NCBI GenBank assembly: GCA_948567375.1
Contig: OX419760.1
Coordinates: 10,664,001 to 10,728,000 of the forward strand
Source of the DNA: Lunularia cruciata
Taxonomy: Eukaryota; Streptophyta; Marchantiopsida; Lunulariales; Lunulariaceae
Length of the DNA stretch: 64,000 bases
Direction of reading: 5' to 3'
Position 1 is the first letter of the stretch. The number at the start of each line of letters is the position of its first letter. Both the position numbers and the translations under genes were made by a program. Below, in pieces: positions 43,271-55,365 of this stretch. Under the pieces are notes generated by a model. It saw only the letters and a program-made list of their open reading frames with translations. It was not told the origin of the DNA and made no database searches.

Positions 43271-45955
43271 TCAGTCCCTATATCGAGCCAAAAACTCAAG
43301 CAACAACTGATTCACTTCCTCGTGCTTCTCAAAATGCATGAAGTGTCCACAATCATTTAGTTTTACGAACTTCTGCTGGTTTGGCAGAGCTGCTTTAACC
43401 GCTTCAGGATCACTTATGAACTCCGGAACACCAGGAAACCAGGTAACCATATCTCTGTCGGCGAGCACAGTCATGGCTGGAGTGTCTATAGGTTTACCCG
43501 CCCATGGAGCTCTCAGCTTAGAATTCCTGGTCAAAGTACCAGCAGACCACACAGATGTCAGAAACGCGATGGAACGAGCATAACAAGTGAGGTTGCATGA
43601 TTGTCCAAATAAACTCGTGTTCTACCGGAGTCTACCCTCTGAATAAAATACTCCATAACTACTTAAAGTGACATGCTAGTCTGCAGAGCCCATCCAGGAT
43701 ATACTGCAAAGTGCAAGATATAAGGAGACTACAGTGCTCAGAATGTAAGAAAGTACATGAATGAATTTTCTATTTCAGTCGATCATAGTGGCACGCAGTA
43801 GGTAATTATGTCTCCACAACCCTATGAGATAAAAGGTCGACAGTGCTATTATAAGTCATGCGGACGTACCAGGGAAAAAATTTACTGTACATTACCAGAT
43901 GACAGTACAGTAGATGATATAATATTTTGTGAGATCAGGCAATTCGTGATTGGGGTGGAAGACGTACTGGGTGATGGCGCGGTAGTGATTGAAACCACCC
44001 GTAAAGCCCGTCTTCTCGAAGGTTTCAACATAGTACTTCAAGTCCTCCTCGGACAAATACTCAGGAAGAGGATCATCAGCTTCATTTGGTGAAAAGTCGG
44101 GTACTGCGAGCGTCTTGCAGTCGTGCCACCTGAGGAGGAAGCTTTTCAGAACATTCGCAGTTGTTGCTTTCGCAAACAAGGCCTCCGCAACTCCTGGTTT
44201 CTGCGAAAGGTAGCCGCCCGTGTAAAAGGTAATGATAATCCCAACTTGATAATGGGGACTTCACTAAACAAGCCGGTAACTTGGGATCCAGTACCGAAGA
44301 GATTTCCTTATTCCCTTTAGAGATTCGCTCCAGAAGAAAGTCTCTTGACAGCACGTTCTCATTTCGACGACATCCGATACAATTTAACTTTTCTAAACAA
44401 TAGAGGTCAAATCATGTACGTTAAATGTAAAGTTTTATGCGTTCGGTTCAAGGTATTATTGCAGATGTATGAAGTCCTGCACCAGTTTTAAAGGTGAAGG
44501 TTTCACTGATATGTACGCTTAAGCATAGTAAATGGACCATCAATCATCAATCATCAATCCACATATGTCAAGAACTACACGCACCTGGAACTGGTTGATG
44601 TAGAAGTGTTCACCAACTTCCTTTGTGCTGTCAAGTAATGAACCTTGGAAACGACCAGCGTTTATGTATGGTACGGACAGGAACACAACTGCTTTCACAC
44701 GGTCAGGTCTCATATGGCAAATATCACCGGCGTAGACAGCACCCCAATCATGTCCAACCACCACAGCCTGGAACAAAATCAAGTTCACATTCCGTCAAAA
44801 TGTGACCTGTCTTGAGTGCAGTTTGCACAAGAATTAGAATGCATAAATCCTAACAACTCGACTGGTTATTATGATGCTTCTCATCCGCTCTCTCAGCTTT
44901 CACAGGAGAGCTCCAAACATAAAATGCCTGTCATTGCGCACGAATTCACCACTATCTCCAACCTTCACTTTTCAGGAGCCGACTTGTTGCGATTATCTCA
45001 AAATTTCACCAAGGATCTAAGAACCCCCTCCAAAGAGGAGTCATAATCTGTTCATAGTTGGTAGAACGATTACTGGCTTCGGAGCTGAACTCCTATTATC
45101 TGGTGACCATAATTACAAGTGGGAAAAAGGGCAGTACTGCACACGAACGCCTGGTGTAGGCTTAAAGCATCTACCTGCTTCACTTCTAAAAGGTCCAACA
45201 ACGCTATGAAGTCTCCAACTTCATGAAGGGGCGTATACTGATCCACAGTTTCAGGTATTTCGCTTTCACCAAAGCCGCGTAGGTCCGGAACCACCACGTG
45301 GTACCCTGCATTAGCCAAAGCTGGAATCTGGTAGCGGTAGCTGTACCAAAAGTCGGGGAATCCATGTAGCAACAAGACAGTCGGTCCTGGTCAATGCGAA
45401 ACAAGTTGAAGTCCATGACTTCCCAATTAGTAGGAAACAAAGAATGATCTTGAGATACTTCGAAATTTTTTGGCAATTCTGCACGTAACGTGGACTCTTA
45501 AGGCAGATTTATGGGAATTAGTCTCTGGAAGAATCAAGATCATAAATCCAACAGAAACTGAGCCTAGGTTGATGTTGTAATCTCTGTGTGACAATCATGC
45601 TGCAGATCGAAACAAATCCTTCCGTCATGAGCTCTCTCAATAGTCATTTTCCTTGCATCAAATCGGTTGTCCTAGTAGCTGGTCAGGCCTGATATCTCCA
45701 GCTCTACACACTTTTATTTACCCGGGACCAGTGTATGGCATAAAACCAAGTGCATATCAGTGGAATTATATCCACCAACTGTTAATAGTACAGAGTGCAA
45801 CTGGTCTTCGAAGCAGTCACGACTCGCGATCTTGTTTCGAATCCCTGAGCAAATAACTAACCTGAGCCCATTTCAACGTAATGCAACTTGATGCCATTGG
45901 CCTCCACATAGTTCGACTTTGCTCCATTCACATGGGTCGACGCAAGCTGTGTCAT
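43271..45955 (-). CDS. Epoxide hydrolase 2 (alpha/beta hydrolase), five exons
   Basis: Exons (minus strand) 45955-45862, 45386-45175, 44767-44585, 44200-43968 and 43526-43271 join with GT-AG introns into 978 nt, giving 325 residues; phases close exactly. It has the same fold and chemistry as the paralogue at 24044-26746, hydrolysing epoxides to diols. The oxyanion HGFP lies in exon 2. The nucleophile is Asp109 in GHDWG, the acid Asp266 in ADRDM, the base His302 in GHFMH, and the lid tyrosines are Tyr158 (FYINQFQ) and Tyr236 (FNHYRA). All are intact. Intron positions are identical to gene 1, and exon lengths differ only in exons 1, 3, 4 and 5, by multiples of three. No targeting peptide is evident. 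The start at 45955 gives MTQLAST. Lid residues 186-215 differ most from gene 1, which could mean different substrates. Confidence 0.92.
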
Positions 45956-47038
45956 CTTTCGTTGCTGATGAAGACAATCGGCTTTCCTGTTTTTAGAAGA
46001 CCTGCACACAGTATGACGGTTAAGCTCACATGCATATAATGATTACTTCAGCTCTTGTAGAGTACATCCATCTCCTATTCGAGGAAGTGTCACTCACAGA
46101 AAGTAAGGCACAACCGTCGATAAGAAAAGGATATGACCTGGTGAAATTGAGGTGCTAAATGTCTGAAGTAACTCGAAGTAGAGAACTTCCTTATAGAGGA
46201 ACCCTCGCTTCTCACTCACCTGCAAGAGGAACTCCCAAGATGCTAAATACGTTGTATCCAGATCAATCCTTCTCTTCGTCCTCGAGCTAGAGTACACAAT
46301 TTGCGTGCCGTACAGAAGCTTGCACTCACAGAGACAGCAGTATCAATCAGCCCATGCATAGAAGCAGTGTCTACTCAGTCTGCCTGGAGTCATCGCTTAT
46401 GACATTCCTCAAGCACCATTTGTGACTTTATTTGGAATCTTCTTGTCAGTGATTATATCTTCGTGTGTCAGAATATTGTTTCAGAGCAACTTGTATTTTC
46501 AGGTAGTCCATGCTTAAGCTTTGCTAATTCCGACGTGAAGGCCTACAGCATAGGTTCTCTTCGAAGACCCGGTCGAATGGCTTCAGACATCAACTCCACT
46601 GGACTGTTTGACTCGATACCGAATTTTGATATGGTGAGACTTTGGTGGGGTTAAGAATTGATAAGATATTCTCTTACTTTTTCGAGCAAACCATCTGAAT
46701 TGATCTGAGGAATTGCACGGCTCTGGAAAAATCGTACAAAAGTAGGATAGACTGTACCAGAGTGGTACCAATGAGTGAACTTTAGTTGTCTACATATTAT
46801 TTGCCGCCCAGGACTCAGGTTGTAACCTTCTGGCGCCGTACCTTACAAGTTTGATCCACATGTGTCGCGTGGATATGGAACCTTATTATATTGGGCAGGA
46901 TGTTTTCCACTGCATAGGGATTAGTTTACAGATCTCAGTTGAGGCCATGCAGACAAAGTTTGGTTGATGCACTGGAGAAGGGATGAATGGACTGCATTGC
47001 CTGAGTTTGTGGATCTAGATGTGAGAAAAGAAAAGAAA
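45956..47038. other. Upstream region of epoxide hydrolase 2; no other gene
   Basis: Probably promoter and 5' untranslated sequence of the gene on the minus strand. No frame with recognisable domains was found. Confidence 0.45.
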
Positions 47039-47667
47039 TTATCCCAAACTCTTGGAGAATGAGTCAGCTCGTAAGATTTCATCATCATCGTACAGCATAT
47101 CGATGCAAAGTGCCCTTTTTGCACACTGTAGTTCGCTCTCAGCAATGCAATGGAAATCCGTGCCAATTGTCTTGACTTCTGACCCGTGAGGAGTAAAGTG
47201 AATCCGACCGTACCAGCGTAGATACTGGGACCCAAGACTTATCTTCTTGAAATACAATATCTTTCCGAACAAATACACTATGTACTATATTGGACGTGAC
47301 CAAAATTCCTCTGTGCAGACTCAGGCTAGTAAATTTGTGGCGTGCAAGTATGTAGGTGGAATCTGATAAAGGGATACCGTTCCGGAACCTATCAGTACAG
47401 TATCCGGTTGTTGACATAATAGATGCCTCATAGGACGGCTCGCATCTTACCAATGCAAAATTTTGTACTCAAAGGTGGAGCACAGTTGAAACTGGGTATC
47501 TGGGTATTAGGGTTAAACATTACTCTTGAAAGACCAAATTCCTCATGATTCTTCTCCGAAGTGTGAAACTTCTCGATTAGAAGGAGCAGGTCCATTCTTA
47601 TCAGCTTCAGGTTCTCTTCAATTAACCAACTCACCTCTTCGCTGTGGATCGTGTAGTGGACTCGTGA
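47039..47667 (-). CDS. Possible exons of an unknown host gene
   Basis: Three minus-strand segments look coding. Segment A (about 47667-47453) has AG before it and a GTAAG donor after it, reading ASRVHYTIHSEEVSWLIEEN then LKLIRMDLLLLIEKF. Segment B (about 47367-47304) would continue in phase 1 with DSTYILARHKFTSLSL. Segment C (47227-47039), after a CAG, reads YLRWYGRIHFTPHGSEVKTI then DFHCIAESELQCAKR and ends at a TAA. A and C share an R-(V/I)-H-(Y/F)-T-x-H...EV phrase. I do not recognise the family, and the phase from B to C is not settled. It could be a degraded gene. Confidence 0.35.
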
Positions 47668-47699
47668 TGCCTGTGTCATGAATTATAAACGAAAAGAAA

Positions 47700-48780
47700 C
47701 TGGTAACTTATATAGAAAACACATCAGGGCCTCTCGCACTCAACCAGAGCTCGAGATCCCGAATACCGGTAGACCCGCCAAAGCCAAGTCTGTCCACTAG
47801 CTCAAGTCCCTCGACGTTGGATTGTGATCTACGGTTATTAAGGGAAACATGTTTTTTGAACAATATTTCCGGAAGCGGAAGCCTGAGGCCACGTTCGATC
47901 CGAGGCGTGCACTTCCAGCTTGGCCCAGGAAATGAAATGAAAGTAGGTGATTCTCCTGACCGAAGGTGCCATGTGGGACCAAGAACTGCAAGGTGCCACT
48001 TGTCGAGGAAAAAGCACGACGTTTCATCGACGAAAATGATACCGTAGACAGACGCGAGCTTGTAACAAACTCAACATGTGGAACGCTTGAAGATTTTGGA
48101 GAAGTTCGATGGCCAATCGGGGGTGCATCCTCCTAGCAGATGGAGACTGCCTAATGAGTTTTCCCACTCGTTCCTCGGTCAAATTGCGTGGAGATCGATG
48201 GAGGAAAAACGTGCTGGACAACGTTCTCATACTGACGCGGTGCAAAATGACATCACCAATGCTCGGGTAATCTTATTTTTTCCCTTAGTTTTGCGTTTTG
48301 CTTGTTGACAATTAACTATCCAACACTTTGCGGTATCAGCTCAATGTTTGGAATGATTCCTTGAATCTACTTCGACGTGGAGGTCAGTAGGCCTGTAACT
48401 CAGAAATTGTATTTGAATCGACGAAAGTGCATCTCTTCGGTTCTATACTAACGAAGCCTCTATCGACCATTCTAAACTTCCGTCGAGCTTCCTCGATGGA
48501 AGCTTAGCTTATCTTTATTGGAGACGCGTGAAAGCATTTCCGATGCTACTTCAGATATCCAATCACATAACAAGATCCGCGCAAAACCTTGAATTCTTGT
48601 TTGGAGCGACTATCATTGCATCCCCTAATCCACACTTACTGTTATAGACTCTTGCCTCGAGGTTGCTCAACGGGTTGGACTTTAGAGATTTGTCACCAAA
48701 ATTCGTAATCAATTAAATTATTCGGAAACAATCCACCCCGCCCGAAACCCTCGGCCCTCATGTGAGATCTGTGGATTATA
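47700..48780. other. No gene established; weak coding candidates on both strands
   Basis: A plus-strand frame at 48078-48270 (RLKILEKFDGQSGVHPPSRW onward) is followed by a GT donor-like site, and a minus-strand frame overlaps it. Neither has a known domain or partner exon, so both stay unassigned. Confidence 0.35.
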
Positions 48781-48792
48781 ATGGCATATAGC

Positions 48793-49900
48793 CAGGCCTC
48801 TTTATTTGCGGTGTGGGCCTCAAATACCGCAAATAAGCTAATTGTGGCTCCAAGGAAAATTAAATGCGACAGTTATAGAAAACGACACAGGTGCTCATCT
48901 ATTTCTTTAATAAAACTCGATGGCTAACCCAGTTCGCTCTTTCGTCATCCTCAAATTTCACACAGCCAATCGGAAGGACACACCACGATGAGATAATCTG
49001 AAATGAGGGAGAATTGAGCAGGATTCATCAATCTAATCCGGTATCTTGTTGTAACGACATCAGCTCCATTACCTCCATTACCATCTTTTCGTCTAGTACA
49101 TCTTCAAATATACTAAGAGCGCACTCCTTATTGGTGTCATTACCACCATCCTGCTCGTAAAACAATTCGCGAAAGATAACAATTCGCGAAAGATAACATA
49201 GATGATATCCTTGTCCACAACCAAATGAACATGAGCTTGTGAACCACCAAAGTGCGATTGGATGACGATATCCTTGTCAACAAACAAATGAACAGGACCT
49301 GTAAACCACCAAAGTGAGATTTGATGATGTCGCGGAAAACAACAAGAGCATTGTCATCAAAAATGTTTGTCTTCTCGCAATTGTCAAGGGCTGAATAGTC
49401 CTTCCAGCGCTGGGGATATTTGGTCTCCATGTGTCTTCGGTCAACCCGTCAATCGGTTTCTTCAAATACATGACGTTGGTCTTTCGACTGCATTTCTTGC
49501 AGATATTCTTCTCGTGACCAAAGTGAATGCAGAACATGCAAAAGACTGATATCACTACCTCAGTCTCAGCATTGTGCTTGCAGATTTTGATGCCAAACTG
49601 CAAAGAGTGTCCCTTCTTCTTGAATGAAGTGGAGTGTGGCATTACAAGAGAATGATCAACAAGCAAATATATTTTTAACTATTTTCATAAAAATGAATTT
49701 TGGATTTGTAGGGATGACTTATGCAAACAGTATTTTAGTTTAGCGTATTTCCTTATTTTATTAGGGTTTGCTACTTTAATCTTCTATACCCAATGTTCTG
49801 CAACGTCATAAAAAGATCCGCTTAAATGCAACACCGCACAAAAGTTATATGCGGCTAAATGCGGCATTTCCACAAAAGAAGCCGCAAATAAAGAGGCCTG
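48793..49900 (-). mobile_element. hAT-like DNA transposon (1,108 bp) with 8-bp target duplication
   Basis: It starts CAGGCCTCTTTATTTGCGG, and its right end is the exact reverse complement over 19 bp. Flanking it are perfect 8-bp direct repeats catatagc at 48785-48792 and 49901-49908, as hAT superfamily transposons make. Subterminal GCGG/CCGC motifs recur several times at both ends. It encodes only a broken zinc-finger piece (minus strand) and no RNase H-like transposase core, so it is a deletion derivative that would depend on an intact relative. Confidence 0.88.
49142..49642 (-). pseudogene. Zinc-finger (BED-like) N-terminus of a hAT-type protein, frameshifted
   Basis: From MPHSTSFKKKGHSLQFGI (49642) the frame runs into a C-x2-C finger half (FCMFCIHFGHEK), then SRKTNVMYLKKPID. 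After a frame change near 49430 it resumes as METKYPQRWKDYSALD, which supplies the later His-type half (reading TWRHMETKYPQRW). This C-C...H-type arrangement before a hAT core is the usual DNA-binding domain of such transposases. The gene ends in a tandemly duplicated stretch (49180-49330). It is not functional. Confidence 0.5.
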
Positions 49901-49908
49901 CATATAGC

Positions 49909-51180
49909 GGATCGATTGTAATCGGTACTGTCCTGGCAATTTGCAGACCATAGACAAGGAATCCGTCCGCAGAGACTGTCCTTCATGCCTCATGATCAAT
50001 TGAACTGAGGAAGTACAGAAACGGGCCACCAGGCTATGTACGATGAAGGAGACCAGTACTTTGAGCACCAGCAAACAGACATCACGAAACAGTTCGAGAC
50101 GCCAATTCCTTCCCACTCTTACAACCCGAAAATATTAAACGCGCCGGATCCCTCCCATGTTATCCAAATTTGCCTACGGAAAGTCATAGGGGGAGCGCAT
50201 AGGAAAAGCAGCGATGCTTCGGCTGGGAAGTCAGGTAGACGTGGCCATTGTGGTTTTCGCGGACAAGTTCATGTCCTGCTCAGGCAGGCGCTCCTTGTAG
50301 GGCCGGCAAGTGCCCTCGATCCTAGCATTTCGACGAAACCACACTCCATGCCCCTTGCAAGTTTTGCCTCATAGAATCAAATAATGGCCAATGAATTTCA
50401 TTAGGAGTATATATTTTAATTTCAAGTGTACTGTCACTAACCACCATCCCGCGTCCGGATCCAGTGAGATTAATAAGCAGATTTCAGCAGAGACAATGGT
50501 CCTAACTGCAGTCCGTTTCCACCCGGCTTCATGAGTGGCGATTCGGCGGAGAAACCCCTCAACGGTGCTACTTAGCTATTTCGCTATGCAACTTAGGGTT
50601 TATTATCGGCTTTCACAATGCCCTGCTTTATTTCTGAAAGAAGTCTCAACAACCATTTGGTATGCTCCTAGAATTTCTCAATACGGTGCTTAATTTCTGA
50701 AGGGAGCCTTAACAACCATGTAGAATGCCTAGAGAATCTTGTCCTTGACATGAGCATGAGAAGAAAGTCACAAACTGCCTGTGATGGTTCAAGTGAGTTA
50801 GATTGACAGCCATAGTGTCACCATATCACCTCCTCCGTCACGAAGTGATCATTTCAAATTATTCTGGTCATCATAACCGATCCCCTTATCGATGTCTCTC
50901 ATTCGATGTTAAGTTTCCGTGGTGGTGTATCACACGCTTGATCGGAAGCCATGGGAGTTTGGATCAATTTTGGGCATACAGTCTCTTATCATATATTGTT
51001 CTCGTGTATTCTCAAGAAGATTTTATAGGACAAGATTTAAAAAGGGTTCTAGTGTTTCCCGAAATAATTTAATTTATTTTTATGAATGATATCAGAAAAG
51101 AATTTATTATTTACCTTAATACACGAGAGTCGCTTACTATAGTAAGTCCCTGTAGTCCTATAGTAGGAGTATAGGTACCC
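49909..51180. other. No gene recognised
   Basis: A plus-strand frame at 50036-50374 (EHQQTDITKQFETPIPSHS) is open but shows no domain. The rest has no coding signal. Confidence 0.4.
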
Positions 51181-51620
51181 CAAACTGCTACCGGATGCGA
51201 CAGGTGGGCGGAGGGCTATGGCCAAACTGCTACCGGATCCGACAAGTGGACGGAGACTATGGCGGGAGTAGGGAGGAGGACGGGACGGGACGGGGCGGGT
51301 CGGGTAGGTTCTTTATACCCGTGCATTGTGTAAGGTTTATTTTAGTTTGATATAAGAATATTAATTACAATTTTATTATTATATTTTTGAAATATTTATT
51401 GAATAATATATATATATCGAAATATATTTCTACAATATTGAAAAATAATTTAAATTTATTTAAGATTTAAGATTTTAAATTTCAAACTGTATATTTTAAA
51501 TAATATACAGTTTAAATAAAAATACTATTTAATGAAACTACAGTTAGTCGAAAATATATTCTTATAAAACTGCTAATGAAGATATATTATTATAATAAAG
51601 TTCAATAGAAAACGAAACCA
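51181..51620. repeat. 42-bp tandem pair followed by GC-rich then very AT-rich sequence
   Basis: caaactgctaccggat is repeated at 51181 and 51223 in two copies of a roughly 42-bp unit. A short G-rich run (gacgggacgggacggggcgg) follows at about 51280, then about 300 bases of almost pure A/T (51320-51620). The sharp composition shift suggests decayed element sequence or a structural spacer. Confidence 0.6.
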
Positions 51621-51817
51621 AGAAGTGAGCACTCTACACACAAGTTTAATGATCGTAAATGAATCCCCTTCGGTTAGACTTGGATGGAAAGAAAAACTTA
51701 TGAAAGAAGAGAACAGTGGCCAGATGCATCATCGAAACTTAAGGAGGTTCGGGAGGAAGAGCGCTCCAGCATACCATCCATACTTGAAGACAGAGGTGAG
51801 AACAGCATACTCATGAA

Positions 51818-52833
51818 CAGGCCTCTTTAACTGTGTGTTTTCCAGCATATACACAAAGAAGCTATTTGCAAGGCAATGTCAATTTTATTTGCAGTATTTA
51901 CGGAGTCAATTAGAACATGCTTCTTTATACACCTTGAGGTTGTGAACTAATTTCTACAAAGTTTTGAACTGCTTAAAAAAAAAATTTGTTTCAAGTGAAG
52001 TCTGTAAGATCAACTCAGTAATCATTTTTTTCATATTCAATGATAGAAAAAGTAAACTCAATCATTGGAGTATTGCCTCTGTAAAATTGTTCAAGCAATG
52101 GAGATTGACTTTTTATGGGTGCATAACACTTTTTGAAGCATCTACATTATTCATTATTGCTTCTTAGAACTATGGTTCTTCTTGAATAGCACTCTTTGAA
52201 GCTTTTTTTGAGGCATTTACATTATTCACCATTACTTCTTAGAATTGTGGTTCTTTGGGTTATAATTCTTTGAAGCTTTTTGAAGGATCTGCATTGTTCA
52301 TCATTGCTTCTTTGAACTATGGCTCTTCTTTGACAACTTACTTGGAGAATTATGGGTTGATATGCTCGATGCCTGCATCTTTGAAATGCGACAGTAGATG
52401 TTCATAATGAGTTTGAAGAACTTTCACAAATTATCTTTTATCAAGGTAAGCAAGCTAATCCGGCAATGTTGGAGGAAGTTCATCATTGGACTTGTTTGAC
52501 AGTTTGTGCTTGCAAACAAATTTGAGAAATGCAGTTTGCATCATGAACCCTTATGGCATAGTGGGTATAAGGACACAAAACAAGCACAACATACATGAAG
52601 AATAATGTTTAATGTGAACGGTAGTAATGCAAGATAACTAAAGAAGTGCACTTTATGCAACAAACGTAGAGAAGTGCAATTTACAAGAGAACAAACAAGT
52701 GCAATTCAGAAGGTAAACCTAAAAAAGTACAATTTATACAATAAACCTTGATGGTAATTTCGTGGTCTGAGCAAAGTCTATTTGCAGTCTTTGCGGGGTT
52801 TCAGACACCAAACCCTACAATTAAAGAGGCCTG
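51818..52833. mobile_element. Second hAT-like element sharing the same terminal repeat (1,016 bp, non-coding)
   Basis: The left end CAGGCCTCTTTAA and the right end ttaaagaggcctg are inverted repeats of 13 bp, sharing their first 12 bases with the terminal repeat of the element at 48793-49900. The flanking octamers are ctcatgaa and ctcaggag, matching at six of eight positions, which would be a decayed target duplication. The inside is AT-rich with internally repeated phrases (attattcattattgcttctt). No transposase remains. Non-autonomous relative of the first element, and older by its flanks. Confidence 0.7.
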
Positions 52834-52841
52834 CTCAGGAG

Positions 52842-55300
52842 CCTTTGAAGACCACATGAGTTCAACCATGCTACAAGGACATGTGCACACTTTACCATTT
52901 TATCTTTAAATGGTGATTGTCACCTACATAGCAGTTTTATATATATATAAACGGACGGAACTCTATATTGACAAATGGAACTGAGACTAGGAACGGAGAC
53001 AAGGAAGATGGACGGAACTGCCACTTGGGACAACGGGTGGGGACAGAGGACTATGCATATCTTCATAGATATTTCTGCCCTGATGATGCATGGGGATGGG
53101 GACTACATATGTCTTCGCGAGTTTTTCGGGACCTCGTGCCTCATGCCCGGGGCTTACCCTAGTGAGTTTTTAAGATGCGCGAGTTTTTCCACGCTATGCT
53201 TTTAGACCTGTATGTTGTGAGGTTTAGGGGAGTCGGGGCTCGTGCAAGGCTAAGCAGAATTAACACTCGCAGCGTCTGGGGACGAGTATGATATAATAAG
53301 CTTGTTACCGCATCAGTCTTTTGGATGTTCTTACGTGACCCTTGGGATGTGGAAGCTACGAAAAAGTGTCCTGTGATTTACCTGAACAATTGTTGCTTCT
53401 CAAGCATGGTTTAACCGGCGAAATCCTGGTAAGATGAGTTACGTAGCAGAGGTACTGAATTTGCGTTATCTCACGGACACCGAGGGTTGGCATTGAGATC
53501 CGAAGTTCTCCTGGGCCTCCGTCCGTATTCCATTCACGCTTCGACGTGAATGGAATACGTACAGAGCACGTAGTTCCGCCGAGAACGACCAACAGAATGG
53601 ACAACCACATCTGTCATGTACTATGTTCGACGTCCCATTTCCTGAAAGCAGTGGGGCATTTAGTACTCGTCACCGTCCTCACTGAGAATAAAAATCTCCT
53701 TAGCTTTCAGAGCACAATGTTTGCGCTGCTTATCCAACTTTTGAAAACCATGTGCAAAGAACAATTCGATACTTTCAACTATCAGGGTCAATCTTTGCCG
53801 CAGTTATCCTCCTCGGTAATGAAGGAAAGATGGCACGACTTCTGTGCTAGGAGTCAGAGAGTACTCGATCACCATCACTTCATTTTACGAGATAAAACTA
53901 GGCCTTGCCAGAAAGTCGCTTACTTGTCAGCTCAGGTATGGGCGTTGATAAACGCCAACACCCAAACAGCACAAACGTAGGAGAGTACCAACGAAATAAG
54001 CCACCTGATTGTAGATATAGAATCATTTTAATTAGGAGACCCTACCAGATTGGGTGCGTAGATTGTTGTTGCAGTTGCTACATTGACAAATGACACGGGC
54101 ACTTGAAAAATCTTCCTTGCTACCAACACTTCTCAAAACAATGCACCTAAAAACTTGGAAGTGTGCAAGCCTCACTGGCAATGAGAACCGTTTGCAGCAT
54201 GACTTCGCCAGTGACAAGCAAATCCTACCAAATACTAACATTATTGAGGGTCAGGTGTTTTGACCGGATCCGCACTGACTTGAACATGTCTAGCATAAGC
54301 TAAAAGTGTCGTCTCCAAAGTGGCATCTGAGTAGATCTAATAAGCAGTGAAGACAAAGCCTGTCCGGAAGCTGATTCGCACAAAGCAGCTATAACTACAC
54401 AACTACCGGTGGTGTTATTTATATGCAACTCTAGCGATTCCAGCCACCACCACCGCATTTAAGTGCGGAGGACAAAAGCAAAGTCTACGCTGACACAATA
54501 ATCTTCCATCCTCCTCCCAAGAGGCAAATATTTTACAGGTAAGTTCAGCAATTTATCTCCATTTCTGCTCCTGCTCTTCCAATCCTGCATTCGGGAGACG
54601 GTCTCCAATGTTAGTATTTGAAGTAAAGTAGGATACTGCAGAAATTTACTGCCTAGAATCCATATTCCCAAGGTCGTGATATAGACGAGACGTTCTGGTC
54701 ATATGCACTTTCGACACTTGCACACCTTGAGAGAGGAGATCTTTACCTTTTGGGTACTTCACAAAAGCTTGAAGAAAGGCCAGTGGTGAGGGAGAGAGAA
54801 TGGGTGTTGCTCCATTTCGTGCAGGCAAACCCTAACGATTATATTTTCGTGGGTAAGTGGGGTCATTGTTAGCTGCAGCATTCCGACGTGAAAACTTAGT
54901 CGTTGTGCCCAGGTCTGACATTAAAACTCAAAACCATGCTATTATTGAGGATCGTAATCGACTTATGGAATAGGAGTAAAGAGTACCAACCAAGATATCC
55001 ACCCACGTTTCAATTGAGACAAAATCTTGTGATTCACAACAACAGTGCAATCTTAGCTAGAAAATGCGCCAAACACTCATCGCTCTCAGTCTCACCCTGA
55101 ATAACAGGAGCTTGACGTATAAGGGGCCATAACCCACAGCCACCAAACCAAAACAGGCTTACTGATTCTTCATCTTACGCTTAGGCAAGCCCTGCCAAGA
55201 AAACAAGCTGCACTGTACAAGATTAGAACTAAAGGTGTCAACCTACAGCAAAATGTTGGACTGCAATAGCAAGGAAGAAGCAACATGCTATCAAGATGGA
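52842..55300. other. No gene established
   Basis: Frames such as 53546-53980 on the plus strand and 54459-54828 on the minus strand are open, but they lack ATG starts, domains or consistent splice partners. The only clear structure is the hairpin at 53524-53559. Confidence 0.4.
53524..53559. repeat. Perfect 15-bp inverted repeat, 6-nt loop
   Basis: Arms CGTATTCCATTCACG and CGTGAATGGAATACG are separated by cttcga. A transcript from either strand would fold into a stable stem-loop. There is no T-run, so it is not a simple terminator, and plants do not use such terminators. It may be a foldback scar. Confidence 0.85.
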
Positions 55301-55365
55301 TAGGGATACAAATATAAGGGCCCGCATAGAAGGTCACCTTACAGAGAAGCTCCATTCCTTCTTGA

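Noticed and set aside
50036-50374. Plus-strand 112-residue frame
   Set aside because: No domain, no splice partner and no clear start context.
53546-53980. Plus-strand 144-residue open frame
   Set aside because: It begins inside the hairpin, has no domain and no homologous texture; probably chance.
54646-54828. Minus-strand 60-residue frame (FLQAFVKYPKGKDLL) with a possible GT donor and a downstream exon at 54459-54671
   Set aside because: It has no ATG in frame at its start, no known family and only weak splice support.
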